Translations under genes and position numbers: made by a program
In this document: piece by piece, positions 45,005-54,883 of the stretch
How positions within the stretch are numbered: position 1 is the first letter of the stretch
How the letters are laid out: each line of letters opens with the position of its first letter
NCBI RefSeq assembly: GCF_030272615.1
Contig: NC_081407.1
Coordinates: 264,106,574-264,170,573, forward strand
Length of the DNA stretch: 64,000 bases
DNA from: Cryptomeria japonica
Lineage: Eukaryota > Streptophyta > Pinopsida > Cupressales > Cupressaceae
Direction of reading: 5' to 3'
The notes under the pieces: model-generated
What the model saw: only the letters and a program-made list of their open reading frames with translations
The model's database searches: none
What the model was told of the DNA's origin: nothing

Positions 45005-45487
45005 ATGATTCAAACATCATGTGTGTTATGTGGTATTCCTATTTCTATCTTTTTTGACTTTGGTTTTTTTTATTCTTTTATTTCCCTTTCCCTAGTTGAG
45101 AGATGCGGGTTAGTGCCAACAAGGCAAGAAGATAGGTGGCAAATAGAGTTGGAAACAAGGTCTAAGGTGGTTGTATATTCTATTGTTCATGGTTGCATGC
45201 TAGATTAAGGAGTCTTCACCTTCATTGTAGATCTTCTTATTCTTATTTTGGGATCCTATGGAGTAGTGTTGGAAATGGATTGGTTGGATGAGCACCAAGC
45301 TCACATTGATTGTCGGCATAAGATAGTGTATTGTGTAGATGGTATCAATAGTAGTGTAGAGATAGTAGGGATTCAGAGACCCATTTCCCTACATATGATC
45401 TCAGCTATGCAATTGAAAAAGTATATGTGTCAGGGATGTCAATTATTTGCTATCATAGTGAATGACATAGATGAGTATGACAATTAG
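45005..45487 (+). pseudogene. Chromovirus protease, decayed
   Basis: Frame 2 reads FDFGFFYSFIS where the family has a D-S/T-G active site, and GVVLEMDWLDEHQAHIDC in place of the G(M)DWL motif, with one stop near 45206. The catalytic Gly-containing triad is changed to DFG. Confidence 0.75.
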
Positions 45488-45579
45488 AAGATATCTCTTG
45501 AGAGTCATTCTATTCTTGAAGAGTTTGCGGATGTGTTTCAAAGGAAATTATAGGAATTCCACCTAAGTGTGACATTGGT

Positions 45580-46978
45580 TTCCAGATTGATCATGTACCT
45601 AGAGCTTTACCTATTTCGAAGGCACCATATCAAATAACCACTTAGGAGTTGAGTGAAATTCAATTGCAATTGGAGTTGTTGTCTAAATGGTACATTCCTC
45701 CTAGAGTTTCCCCATGGGGAGCACCTGTTATTTCTATGAAGAAGGATGGATCCCTTCATTTGTGCACTGATTATCGACAGTTGAATAAGGTGACAATGAA
45801 GAACATATATCTTTTGTTGAGGATAGATGATCTCTTTGATCAAATCAAAGGAACTAAGATGTTTTCAAATATTGATCTTAAGTTGGGGTATTATCAACTT
45901 CACATTCATGATAATCACATTCATCAAACAACTTTAAGTACCCTTTATGGACATTATGGGTTCACAGTTGTCCCATTTGGTTTGACCAGTGGTCAATCGG
46001 TTTTCATGAGTTTGATGAATGTGGTGATCCACAAGTACCTTGAATGGTTTTTTCTAGTGTTTCTCAGTGAAATTTTTATTTATTCAAGAACTATGGAGGA
46101 ACATGAGGTGCACTTGCATCAAGTGTTGCAGTGTCTTCAAAATAATCACTTGTATGCCAATTCACCTAAGTGTGAGTTTTTCTAGATATAAGTGAAATAC
46201 CTTGGTCATGTTATCTATGGTGAGGGTATAGAAATGGATCCCTCTAAGATTTAGGATATTGTGGAGTGGCTAGCACCAACTAATGTGTTAGAGGTTCACA
46301 ATTTCATGGGTTTGGTTGGATACTATAGATGCTTGGTGAAATATTTTTTGAGGATAGCTCATCCTATCACTTCACTTAAGAGGAAATAGAGGAAGTTTGA
46401 GTGGATAGAGAAATGTGAAAAATTATTTTAGACTCTTCAAGAACATTTGACCAACGCTCCTATTTTGGTGGTTCCTAATCTACAAGGTGACATTGTAGTT
46501 TGTACCAATACTTCTCTGGAGGGTATAGGGGCAGTTCTTATGCAAGATGGTTGTATGATATCCTATGAATCTCACAAACTCAAGGATCATGAGTTGAACT
46601 ACCCTACCCATGATCTAGAGCTAGAAACAATTGTCCATGCTCTTATGCATTGGAGACATTTTCGTTTGGGTCACCGATTTGAGTTGCACACTGATCATCG
46701 TAATTTGCAGTACATCTTCACACAACTGAACCTAAATTCTAGGCAATGACATTGGATGGAGTTCCTATGCGAGTATGATTTTGATGTTCATTATATTCAA
46801 GTAAAGGAGAATGTAGTAGTAGATGCCTTGAGTAGGAGGAGACAAGAGATGTTTGTGTTGATTCTTGGTGTTGATTTACGGAGTAAGATTCTTGAGGCAC
46901 CTCCTTTGGATCCTTGGTATCAAGAAGTGAAAGAAGAGGCAGAGTCAAAGCAACCTTTAGAGGGTAGATATGTGGTTA
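45580..46978 (+). pseudogene. Chromovirus reverse transcriptase and RNase H, decayed
   Basis: Frame 1. RT reads [20 protein letters not shown] (45688 on), [10 protein letters not shown] and [13 protein letters not shown] (45868 on). The catalytic box normally F-x-DD reads FLSEIFIYS (about 46060), so both Asp are lost. RNase H runs from 46447 (VCTNTSLEGIGAVLM has Asn for the first Asp; HALMHWRHF, HTDHRNL and DALSRR follow). Several TAG codons (e.g. near 45643, 46185, 46250, 46387, 46430) fit lost Gln or other codons. It is cut at 46978 by the pol-less element. Confidence 0.88.
46974..46978. other. Target site duplication, left copy (ggtta)
   Basis: GGTTA directly before the LTR at 46979; an identical GGTTA directly follows the LTR at 53506-53510. 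Confidence 0.95.
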
Positions 46979-47781
46979 TGTTAGGATTTCCATAGATACT
47001 GAGAGGGGGGGGTGAATCAGTATCTAACCGGTTGTAATATTTTCTTAACTTAAAACATGTAGAGCATATTAATACTGTGTATTGGTAAACATAAAGTAAT
47101 GCAATAAACAGAGACAAAAGAAGCCACATGAAAACACACCATAACACAATATTTTAACGAGGAAACCCAGTGTGGGAAAAACCTCGGTGGGATTTGTGAC
47201 CCACAATATTCACTTACTGGCCAATAAGAGAATATTACTGCTACAAGAGGGGCCTGCACATGCAGGAAGGCCAAGTGCTTAGAGCTCACTACTCAATTAC
47301 AAAATGAGAAGTCTCTCTAACTTTCAAAATATATTATATAAATCCAGTGTCTTGTACTGCTTCAAAATAGCATCTATAATGCCAGATCCAGTACCGGTTT
47401 CTGCTCTGCTTCATACATAAACCCTTAACCTATAATTTGCATAATAGGTCTACCTTATTTCGCCTAATTACATTCCTCTATCTCTTACAAAATGTTCTAC
47501 AATGATCTCTCTTATATAAGAGTCATTTTACAAATTGCCAAGTAGGCTTACAATGATTTTTCAATAATAAACAAAATATATTAACAATAAAATTCCTGTC
47601 GGCTTCTGTGTCGGTATGCTTCCTTTCACTGCCGGTGCCGGTGGTTTGCGTGCCAGTGTAGAATCTAACTTTGCTAGTGCTGGTGGTTTTCCTTGCTGGT
47701 GTCATAGGATTGTAAGGTTGCCATCAATGACAAAACCTTCAATCACCTACAATGTCTCATTGGAGTGTGCATTTGCCAACA
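46979..47781 (-). repeat. 3' LTR of the family-1 element
   Basis: Plus-strand start TGTTAGGATTTCC, end TTTGCCAACA. It carries about 25 bp (near 47305-47335) that the other LTR lacks. Confidence 0.93.
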
Positions 47782-47798
47782 ATCTCCCCCTTTGGCAT
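47782..47798 (-). other. Polypurine tract of the family-1 element
   Basis: Minus strand reads ATGCCAAAGGGGGAGAT immediately before the LTR start TGTTGGC. Confidence 0.8.
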
Positions 47799-47987
47799 TG
47801 ATGGAAACACTCATGAGAAAAATTCAGAAGTGTATCCAAAAAGTGAAGTCCAAAAATTGTTACCAAAAATGTGTGCTCCCCCTGAGTAGATGATCCCTAA
47901 GTTATTGGATTTTTCTCATACCACTACTCCCCCTTTGGCATCAATGACAAAGGTTGTCAAAGTGTCAATAGAGTGTAGTTTTCTTTC

Positions 47988-50900
47988 TCAACCTTGTAAC
48001 CGGTTGGTTTCAATTTGAAAAAGTTCTACCAGAACCAAATTCAAGTTCTCAATGAACTTTTTACTATCTTTTATTGCGGCCTCTATCCTCTGAAATGTAT
48101 CGGTGAGGTGTTGCATTTGCTCTGTCGGTGTTTTATGTCCTTGTACTAATGCATTAGATATTTCTTTCCTTAAACATGCGAGGTAGTCCAGCTTTAGACT
48201 TAATCTCCATTTCAGATCCTTAGCCTTACTTTTTATTTTCTCCTTTTCTCTTTCTAGCTTTAGTAACTCTTCCTCAAGACCTGTTATCTTTTTCTCAACA
48301 ATTGATAATGAATCAGATGAATTAATAAAATTGTCAGCTAGCTTATTAATTTCGTCTTGTATATTTCTCATTTTCTTGTCTATGTCAACTATCAAAAAGT
48401 TTGTCTTACAAGTGTCTCTGAACTCCTTAAGTGTATTGCACGGTTCCAGTAGAAGTGTGTCAAACTACCTTGTATACTTCTTTATTTGTTCCTCAAAGAA
48501 TTTATGTTTTTCTTTTATCTAACTTTTCTTTGAATGCTTCCTCCTTTATTTGTTCAACTGTCACTGTGTTGTTAGTAATATACTTAGACAAAGTGTCAAG
48601 TTGACTCAAAGAATCCTTATTATCTACATTGCATTTTGGAGCTATCATCTTCGAAATTGGAATTGTGTCATCTATAGTTTTATATGCCTGTGAATTACAA
48701 TCTGTTATTTTCTTTATAGAATCTAAAAGAATTTCAGTTACATTTGTTGATTTAAATCTTGCAGTTGAAGAGCTAACATTCTGAATTCTACCAGTGGGAG
48801 CAATATCCTTGCTTGCAGTGACCTCTGGTAGGTCAGTCTGAGTTTCCATTTCCTCAAGCAATGGTTTGTTTTGCTCAGTAGTTGCCGGGGCACTGATTCT
48901 GTATTAACCTATTCCTATGTTGGAGCCTGTTTCTCTACTTGTTGTTCTATTTTCCCATTTGTTGGTTTACCTTCAATGTTATCTATGTTATCAGTTACCG
49001 GTGGCTCACTAGCCTTATCTATCTTACCGGTTGTGTCCTTGTCTACCACAATGTTGACCTTCTGAGTATCAACATTTACTATATATAGTACCTCAGAATT
49101 AGGATTTGTATCCTCTTGTGATACATCCATACTCTCATCAACCGGTTGATCTTTAGTTGTTGTTACCGATGGAGTAACTAGAGGTGGTGGGGATAAATTA
49201 TCTCTTATTTTGATGCTTGGAGGTCCACCAACTTTTCCTTTTCCCTTATCCTTGTCTTTCTGATATACCTTGATTGGTTTAGGGTTTCTATACTCTTCCT
49301 ATTTTTCCTTCTCAATAAGGAATATATCCCATGCATTTTCATTTCCTCTGTAACCTCATTTACTCTTCCAACCATTAGTGCAATATGCTGGTGTGTAGTA
49401 GAGAATACTAACCGGTTAGCCTCTGCAATTAGATCATTTATTTCTTTCAGAGAGTTAATTGGGTAGACAGCAAGTAATTTTTCAACTTTTATTTTCTTGT
49501 CAAGCTCTACAATAGCTTGTCTTCTTGCTTCCAGTCTCTTGAATAATTCATCTGGTAGTTCATCTACAACTTGCATCAAGAACTTCTTGTAGATATCCAA
49601 GTGTAAGATGACACTATTTTCATCCTTTTCTTTATCATCAACTGATAGTGAGTCATATAGTTTGTTGATGTTTTTCAGTTGTCCTTCCTCTGTTATTTCA
49701 TCTAGCAGTTTGTCAGTTGGAGCAATATTTTGTTGAGTCCTTTTCTTTGGTTTTAACTTTTTCTTCTCTTCTTTGGAGTAGACTTCTTGACCACGGACCT
49801 CACTGCCTATCATTTTTGTCTGGTTCTTCTAGGCGAAGGTGTGGATACTGGTGAAGGTTGTCTTTTCCTTACAACTCTTTTGAATGCAGCTAGCATGTCA
49901 CTCTCTGAAGAAGTTGCTACTGATGAAAGGTGAGTTTCTGGTTGTTGTGTCTGTAACTCATCTTCAGTGATACCAGTTTGTTTCAGTACATCTTCTTTGA
50001 TAGCCTTAGCCTGCCTTGAACCTCTCCTCACTGTTGCTTCTACTTTCTTCACCCTCTTTTTGGATTGAATTTGATTTTCAATGGTTTCAGCACTACCAAA
50101 TACCTCTTCCTTAGGTTCATTGGGTGCTTCCAGAAGGGCTTTAGCATATGTTTCAATGATGTGATCATCTGTCTCATAACCCATTTCAGTAACCCAAATT
50201 GTTCTTGGGACTGCTTCCATCCAGATCTCATCCTTCTTAATCACAAAGCATATGTCATCCTTATATTTATCTACAATTGTTTGTGATAATCTTACTCTAG
50301 TGTTCATTCTGGCCTTTAATGCTTGAAAGTATTCATTAATATTCTTTTCTCTATTTTCACCCATGTTGTTCAATACGTCAGATAGTTGTTTGCCTACTGG
50401 TATGTCAAATCCAAGGTTCTTATTACCTATATCGGGCACCTGTTTGGTTATATGTAGCATTAAGCAAACAAGTAAGTTACCAAATCTAAATGTCCCTTTC
50501 TTATCCTTCTTGATCTTTCCCAGATTGTCAATAAGTTCATCCTTTAACCATTCACATATATCGATTTTCACATTATCTTTAACCATATCACGAGCACTTT
50601 TTATGCATAAGCTGGAAACTGAATTTAGTCTGTTTGCATGTGTTGTTTTGTAACCTAAAATCATGCTAATGAATCTCACATTTATGTCAGTTAAATCATT
50701 CACCCTTAAAGACCTTTTGTCGAATGTTGCACCTGTTAGGTTCATTACCAGGTCATTTGAGACCTTCTTTGTTTTGTCATGTCTGTTACCAGTGGAGGGT
50801 AACCTTGTTACAGCTTCCTTAGTGATTTTGTGAATTGAATCCAGCCAGAAAAATTCACCATGTACCCTGCTCAATACTATCCTTATCACTTCCTTGGGGA

Positions 50901-51219
50901 ATTCCGGAATGTAGAGAATTTATGTGAATCCTAGGGTTTCAATAATTTTGTGGTCAAGTTTCATATTACCGGAATCATCACATATGATAGTCTTGTACAT
51001 GTTCTTGATTTCCTCATCACCTAATTCTTCTATATGGCAATGGATGTACATTCTAGGGTCTTCTGCAAAAACAACTCCTTTGGGAATTTGGGAAAATGCA
51101 CCAAAATTATCATCCTTTTTAGCTATCTCGAGAACTAACTAAAAAATGGGCCTAGGGTGCTTGATTACTTCCACTACAATAGGGTTTGCTATGAATTCAG
51201 GTACAAAAGAGGATGCCAT
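47988..51219 (-). pseudogene. Second ORF of the family-1 element: conserved domain of unknown function plus coiled-coil tail
   Basis: ATG at 51219. Frame 0 runs to 49810 with two premature stops (TAG near 51142 and TAA near 50925). The longest open part (50889-49810, 359 residues) begins with IRIVLSRVHGEFFWL and ITKEAV and later has KIDICEWL, FRFGNLLVCLM and DKYKDDICFV. It ends in a Lys/Arg/Ser/Pro-rich tail. The next ORF (49813-49205) starts with ATGA overlapping that stop, in another frame. Further frame changes lead to 49130-48915, 48861-48502 and 48395-47988; the last is a strong coiled coil. The same protein plan and clear similarity are found at 60929-64000. No known catalytic motif is seen. 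A distant relation to the 'putative plant transposon protein' domains of other non-autonomous plant elements is possible but unproven. Confidence 0.8.
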
Positions 51220-51558
51220 GATAAATACCTTTTTTTGCCTTTGGAAAGATTGATTGTTGAAATGCTTTGCCTCTTTGCTCAAAATGCCTTAGCTCTGGAA
51301 ATTTTGTGCTCTTCGAATGTTTGAATGTTCGGTGAAGTAAAATGGAGCCAAAAACACTAATTTATAATGTCAATCTACCAACTACCACATTTAATGCTCG
51401 TCAGTTAAGTACTTACTTAACATATATGTCGGTATAGAAGTAATTTCAACTTCTTACCATCAACGAGGGAATAATAGCATATTTCATATTTGATTTCTAA
51501 ACCCTCAAAATAATTTTCTTCAATTAGATGAAGAGACTTCTACCGGTGGAGTGCTACT
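51220..51558 (-). other. Spacer between the two ORFs of the family-1 element
   Basis: Non-coding on the element strand. It includes an A-rich stretch before the ATG at 51219 and no recognisable splice or promoter signal. Confidence 0.5.
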
Positions 51559-52683
51559 CTATTCTGCCAGTGGAGTGTTGCTTGGTTCTACCAGTGGTGG
51601 AGTATTCCCAACACCATTTAGTTCTGATTTCCTGATCCATTGTTTTGAGAATTCCTGCTTTACTTCTTCAACCTTTTCTTTACGTTTCAAACTAGGACCT
51701 TTGTTGTCTACCGGTGGTGCCTTACTTCTGCAGAATTTTGTAATATGTCCAATTTTGTTACATGCATAACAAGTCACATTATTTCTCTGAATAGCCTTTC
51801 CATAACCTATGCTAGTTTGTGTTCTATATTGATTAGATAAGTGTCCAAATCTTCCACAAACATAACATCTCACATTCATTCTGCAATTCTCAGAGTTGTG
51901 ACCAATTTTGTTGCATTTTGAACATTGACCAGTGGGTGTACTGGTATTTTGATAATTTCTAGATCTACGTTGATTTGCTCTATGACCATACTTGTTACAG
52001 TTAAAGCATTTGCCATTAAATTTATAAGCAGTAGGTTGTCTTACCGGTTTTCTATGATCCTGTGTGTTTGCAGTACCAGAGCTTTCACCAATTTCAAAGA
52101 AAAAGACCATTAGTGTCACCATTAGGTTTCTGATTCTTCAATAAGTCACCAAGTTCTTCTAAGCTTTTCTTGAATTTTTCTTTATGTTGATTTGCAGTAG
52201 CTAGTTCTCCTTCCAAGATACCTTTTTGTCTCATGAGTTCATTTGAGTCATTTTGTGCATGCATCAGATCTGTCTTCAACATATCATTTTCATAACTAAG
52301 TCTTGTGTTTCCATTTGTAACATCATTCAGTCTTCTAGTCAAGTCTTCTTCATTCTTCTTTCTATCTTCAATTTCTTTACAAAATCTCATAGTCATATCC
52401 TGCATCTCATTCTTTGTTGTTGTGTTTTCTTGTTTCGGCTTATTCATCAGAGCACTAAGAGATTCCTTTTCATCATTCTCATTTTGCATCTTTTCACAAT
52501 TTCTCTTCTCTTATTTCTTGAAATAGTAAGATTTTCTTGAAGTGCTTGAATGATATCCTGAGCAGCCTTTAGATCATCTTCAAGTTTGATATTTTTTAAT
52601 TTTTTTGCATCATAGTCTGAGAGAGCTCCTTCAAGTTGCTTCATCAAGTTTTCCATCTCCACTGGTGTCAAGATCTTCCTCAA
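51559..52683 (-). pseudogene. Gag-like coiled-coil protein with four CCHC zinc knuckles (family 1)
   Basis: Starts just after the primer site. The coiled coil is spread over two frames (52683-52447, then 52489-52094) and the zinc-knuckle part lies in the first frame again (52122-51559). Knuckles: CFNCNKYGHRANQ (final Cys is Arg/Gln), CSKCNKIGHNSENC, CYVCGRFGHLSNQY and CYACNKIGHITKFC. Against the copy at 17 kb, which is in frame, one base is missing near 52500 and another indel lies near 52100, so this copy is broken by two small frameshifts. The protein should bind RNA through the knuckles and self-associate through the coil, i.e. act as nucleocapsid-like Gag (inference). No capsid fold or UBN2 domain was recognised. 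Confidence 0.82.
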
Positions 52684-52713
52684 GCTGTTAGGCTTCTAAA
52701 AGTAGAGGTCCAA

Positions 52714-52725
52714 GCTCTGATACCA
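52714..52725 (-). other. Primer binding site of the family-1 element
   Basis: TGGTATCAGAGC on the minus strand, 2 bases from the LTR at 52728. Confidence 0.9.
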
Positions 52726-52727
52726 AT

Positions 52728-53505
52728 TGTTAGGATTTCCATAGATACTGAGTGGGGGGGGTGAATCAGTATCTAACCGGTTGTAAGATTTTCTTAACTT
52801 AAAACATGTAGAGCATATTAATACTGTGTACCGGTAAACAGAAAGTAATGCAATAAACAGAGACAAAAGCAACCACATGAAAACACACCATAACACAATA
52901 TTTTAACGAGGAAACCCGGTGTGGGAAAAACCTCGGTGGGATTTGTGACCCACAATATTCACTTACTGGCCAATAAGAGAATATTACTACTACAAGAGGG
53001 GCCTACACATGCAGGAAGGCCAAGTGCCTAGAGCTCACTGCTCAATTACAAAATGGATTATATAAATTCAATGTCTTGTACTACTTCAAAATAGCATCTA
53101 TAATGCCAGATCCAATACCGGTTTCTACTCTGCTTCTTACATAAACCCTTAACCTATAATTCGCATAATAGGTCTACCTTATTTCGCCTAATTACATTCC
53201 TCTATCTCTTACAAAATGTTCTACAATGATCTCTCTTATATAAGAGTCATTTTACTAATTTCCAAGTCGGCTTAAAATGATTTTTCAATAATAAACAAAA
53301 TATATTAACAATAAAATTCCTGTCGGCTTCTGTGCCGGTATGCTTCCTTTCATTGCCGGTGTCGATGGTCTATGTGCTGGTGTAGAATCTAACTTTGCTG
53401 GTGCCGGTGGTTTGCCTTGCCGATGTCATAGGATTGTAAGGTTTCCATCAATGACAAAACCTTCAATCACCTACAATGTCTCATTGGAGTGTGCATTTGC
53501 CAACA
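52728..53505 (-). repeat. 5' LTR of the family-1 element
   Basis: Direct repeat of 46979-47781. The minus strand starts TGTTGGCAAATGC and ends GGAAATCCTAACA. Confidence 0.93.
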
Positions 53506-53510
53506 GGTTA

Positions 53511-54660
53511 TTTGTTGGAGGTAGATAGTCTTTTGTGACATCTTGGATGTATTTATGTTCCATCCATAGAGGGTCTTTGTTCTTTGATTATGATAGAGGC
53601 TCATCGTGCACTGTATTTTGCACACCTTCGTGTGAAGAAGATGCATGTGGATCTCAAATAGTTGTATCATTAGTCCCACATGAAGTATGATATTGCTGAT
53701 TTTGTATCTATATGTTTGGAGAGTGAGAGGGTGAAAGTGAAGCATCAACATCTTGCAGGGCTTTTGCGGTTTAATATTGTTCCAGAATGGAAATGGGACA
53801 CTATATGTATGGACTTCATTGTTATATTACTGATCTCTTCACGTAAACAAGATGTCATTATGGTCACTATGGATAGATTGACTAAAGTGGCACATTTTTC
53901 TCCTATGAGATCATCCTATATAGCAAATTTTGTAGCACAAGTGTTTATGAGGGACACTGCGCAATTGCATGGGATTCTTAATATGATCATATCAGATCGA
54001 GGTCTAGTTTTTACTTCTACATTTTGGACATCTCTTTAGGATTATTTGGGAGCTCTGTTGAATTTCAATTTGACATACCACCCTGAGATTGATGGATAGA
54101 CAGAGCAAGTGAATCAAGTGTCAGAGGATATGCTTCCAATTTATGTGATGGATCAGAAATCTTGTTGGGAGGACTATCTATATCTCATTGAGCTTGCATA
54201 CAATAGTGGGTCTCACAATTTGATTGGTATGTCACCTTTCCAAGCTTTGTATGGCTCTTTGTATTGTACTCCATTGAGTTGGGATCTTTTAGAGAATCAA
54301 GTTTTTTTGGGTCATGAGATGCTTCAAGACATGGAGCAGTAGGTTATCCATCTTCAAGAGCATTTGATTGTAGTGTAGGATTGTTAGAAGAAGTACGCAA
54401 ATGCTCGTAGAGTAGATCATCAGTTTTAGGTAGGAGATCAAGGGTTTTTGAGAGTACATCCACCTAAGAGTCCAATCTTTTATGGAAAGGGTTCTAATTG
54501 AGCACCTTTTTTGTTGGACCTTTTGAGATTCTTGAGAGGATTGGTCCTATTGCCTACTGTCTAGCTTTGTTGTCAAGCCTATCCCGTATCCATGATGTGT
54601 TTCATGTTTCAGTGCTTAGACAATATACTCCAGATGTGACACATTATCTTGATTGGAATT
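53511..54660 (+). pseudogene. Chromovirus integrase, decayed
   Basis: Continues the pol interrupted at 46978. The zinc domain is degenerate (about 53600-53780). Core: WDTICMDFIV (first Asp, about 53797), ISDRGLVFTSTFW (second Asp, about 53990) and YHPEIDG followed by TAG where the family has Gln, then TEQVNQ (third acidic, about 54100). The downstream end includes WEDYLYLIELAYNS...SPFQALYG (54150-54260). Several TAG stops. Confidence 0.85.
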
Positions 54661-54883
54661 ATTTGTAGGTCGAGGATGGGTAACGTTTTTGGAGCTAGTG
54701 GGCATACTTCAAAATCGCAAGCTGACCCTCAAGGGTCACCCTGGGAAATAGATTATGGAAGGGTCCAATGGGACCTAAATGATGGTACTTCAGCTACTTG
54801 GAATGATACATAGCAAATGAGAGATTTTTAACCCTTATTTCTTGTAGGATTCCATAAGTAAACCTATTTCTAGGGGGAGAGGA
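54661..54883 (+). pseudogene. Chromodomain-like pol end and polypurine tract
   Basis: Frames with one shift read VEDG, LELVGILQNRKLTLKG and, in another frame, WKGP and WYFSYLE, a faint match to the VQW...WE pattern of chromovirus chromodomains. The purine tract TAGGGGGAGAGGA (54871-54883) leads into the LTR. Confidence 0.5.

Larger units (their letters stand above)
46979..53505 (-). mobile_element. Complete pol-less LTR retrotransposon (family 1), 6527 bp
   Basis: LTRs 46979-47781 and 52728-53505 (803 and 778 bp, clearly alike), primer site 52714-52725, polypurine tract at 47782-47798, and a perfect 5-bp target duplication GGTTA. In minus orientation it encodes a coiled-coil/zinc-knuckle protein (52683-51559) and a second long ORF of unknown function (51219-47988). 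No protease, RT, RNase H or integrase motif is present anywhere in it. It interrupts the chromovirus pol between RNase H and integrase. The intact duplication and similar LTRs make it one of the youngest insertions here. Confidence 0.93.
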
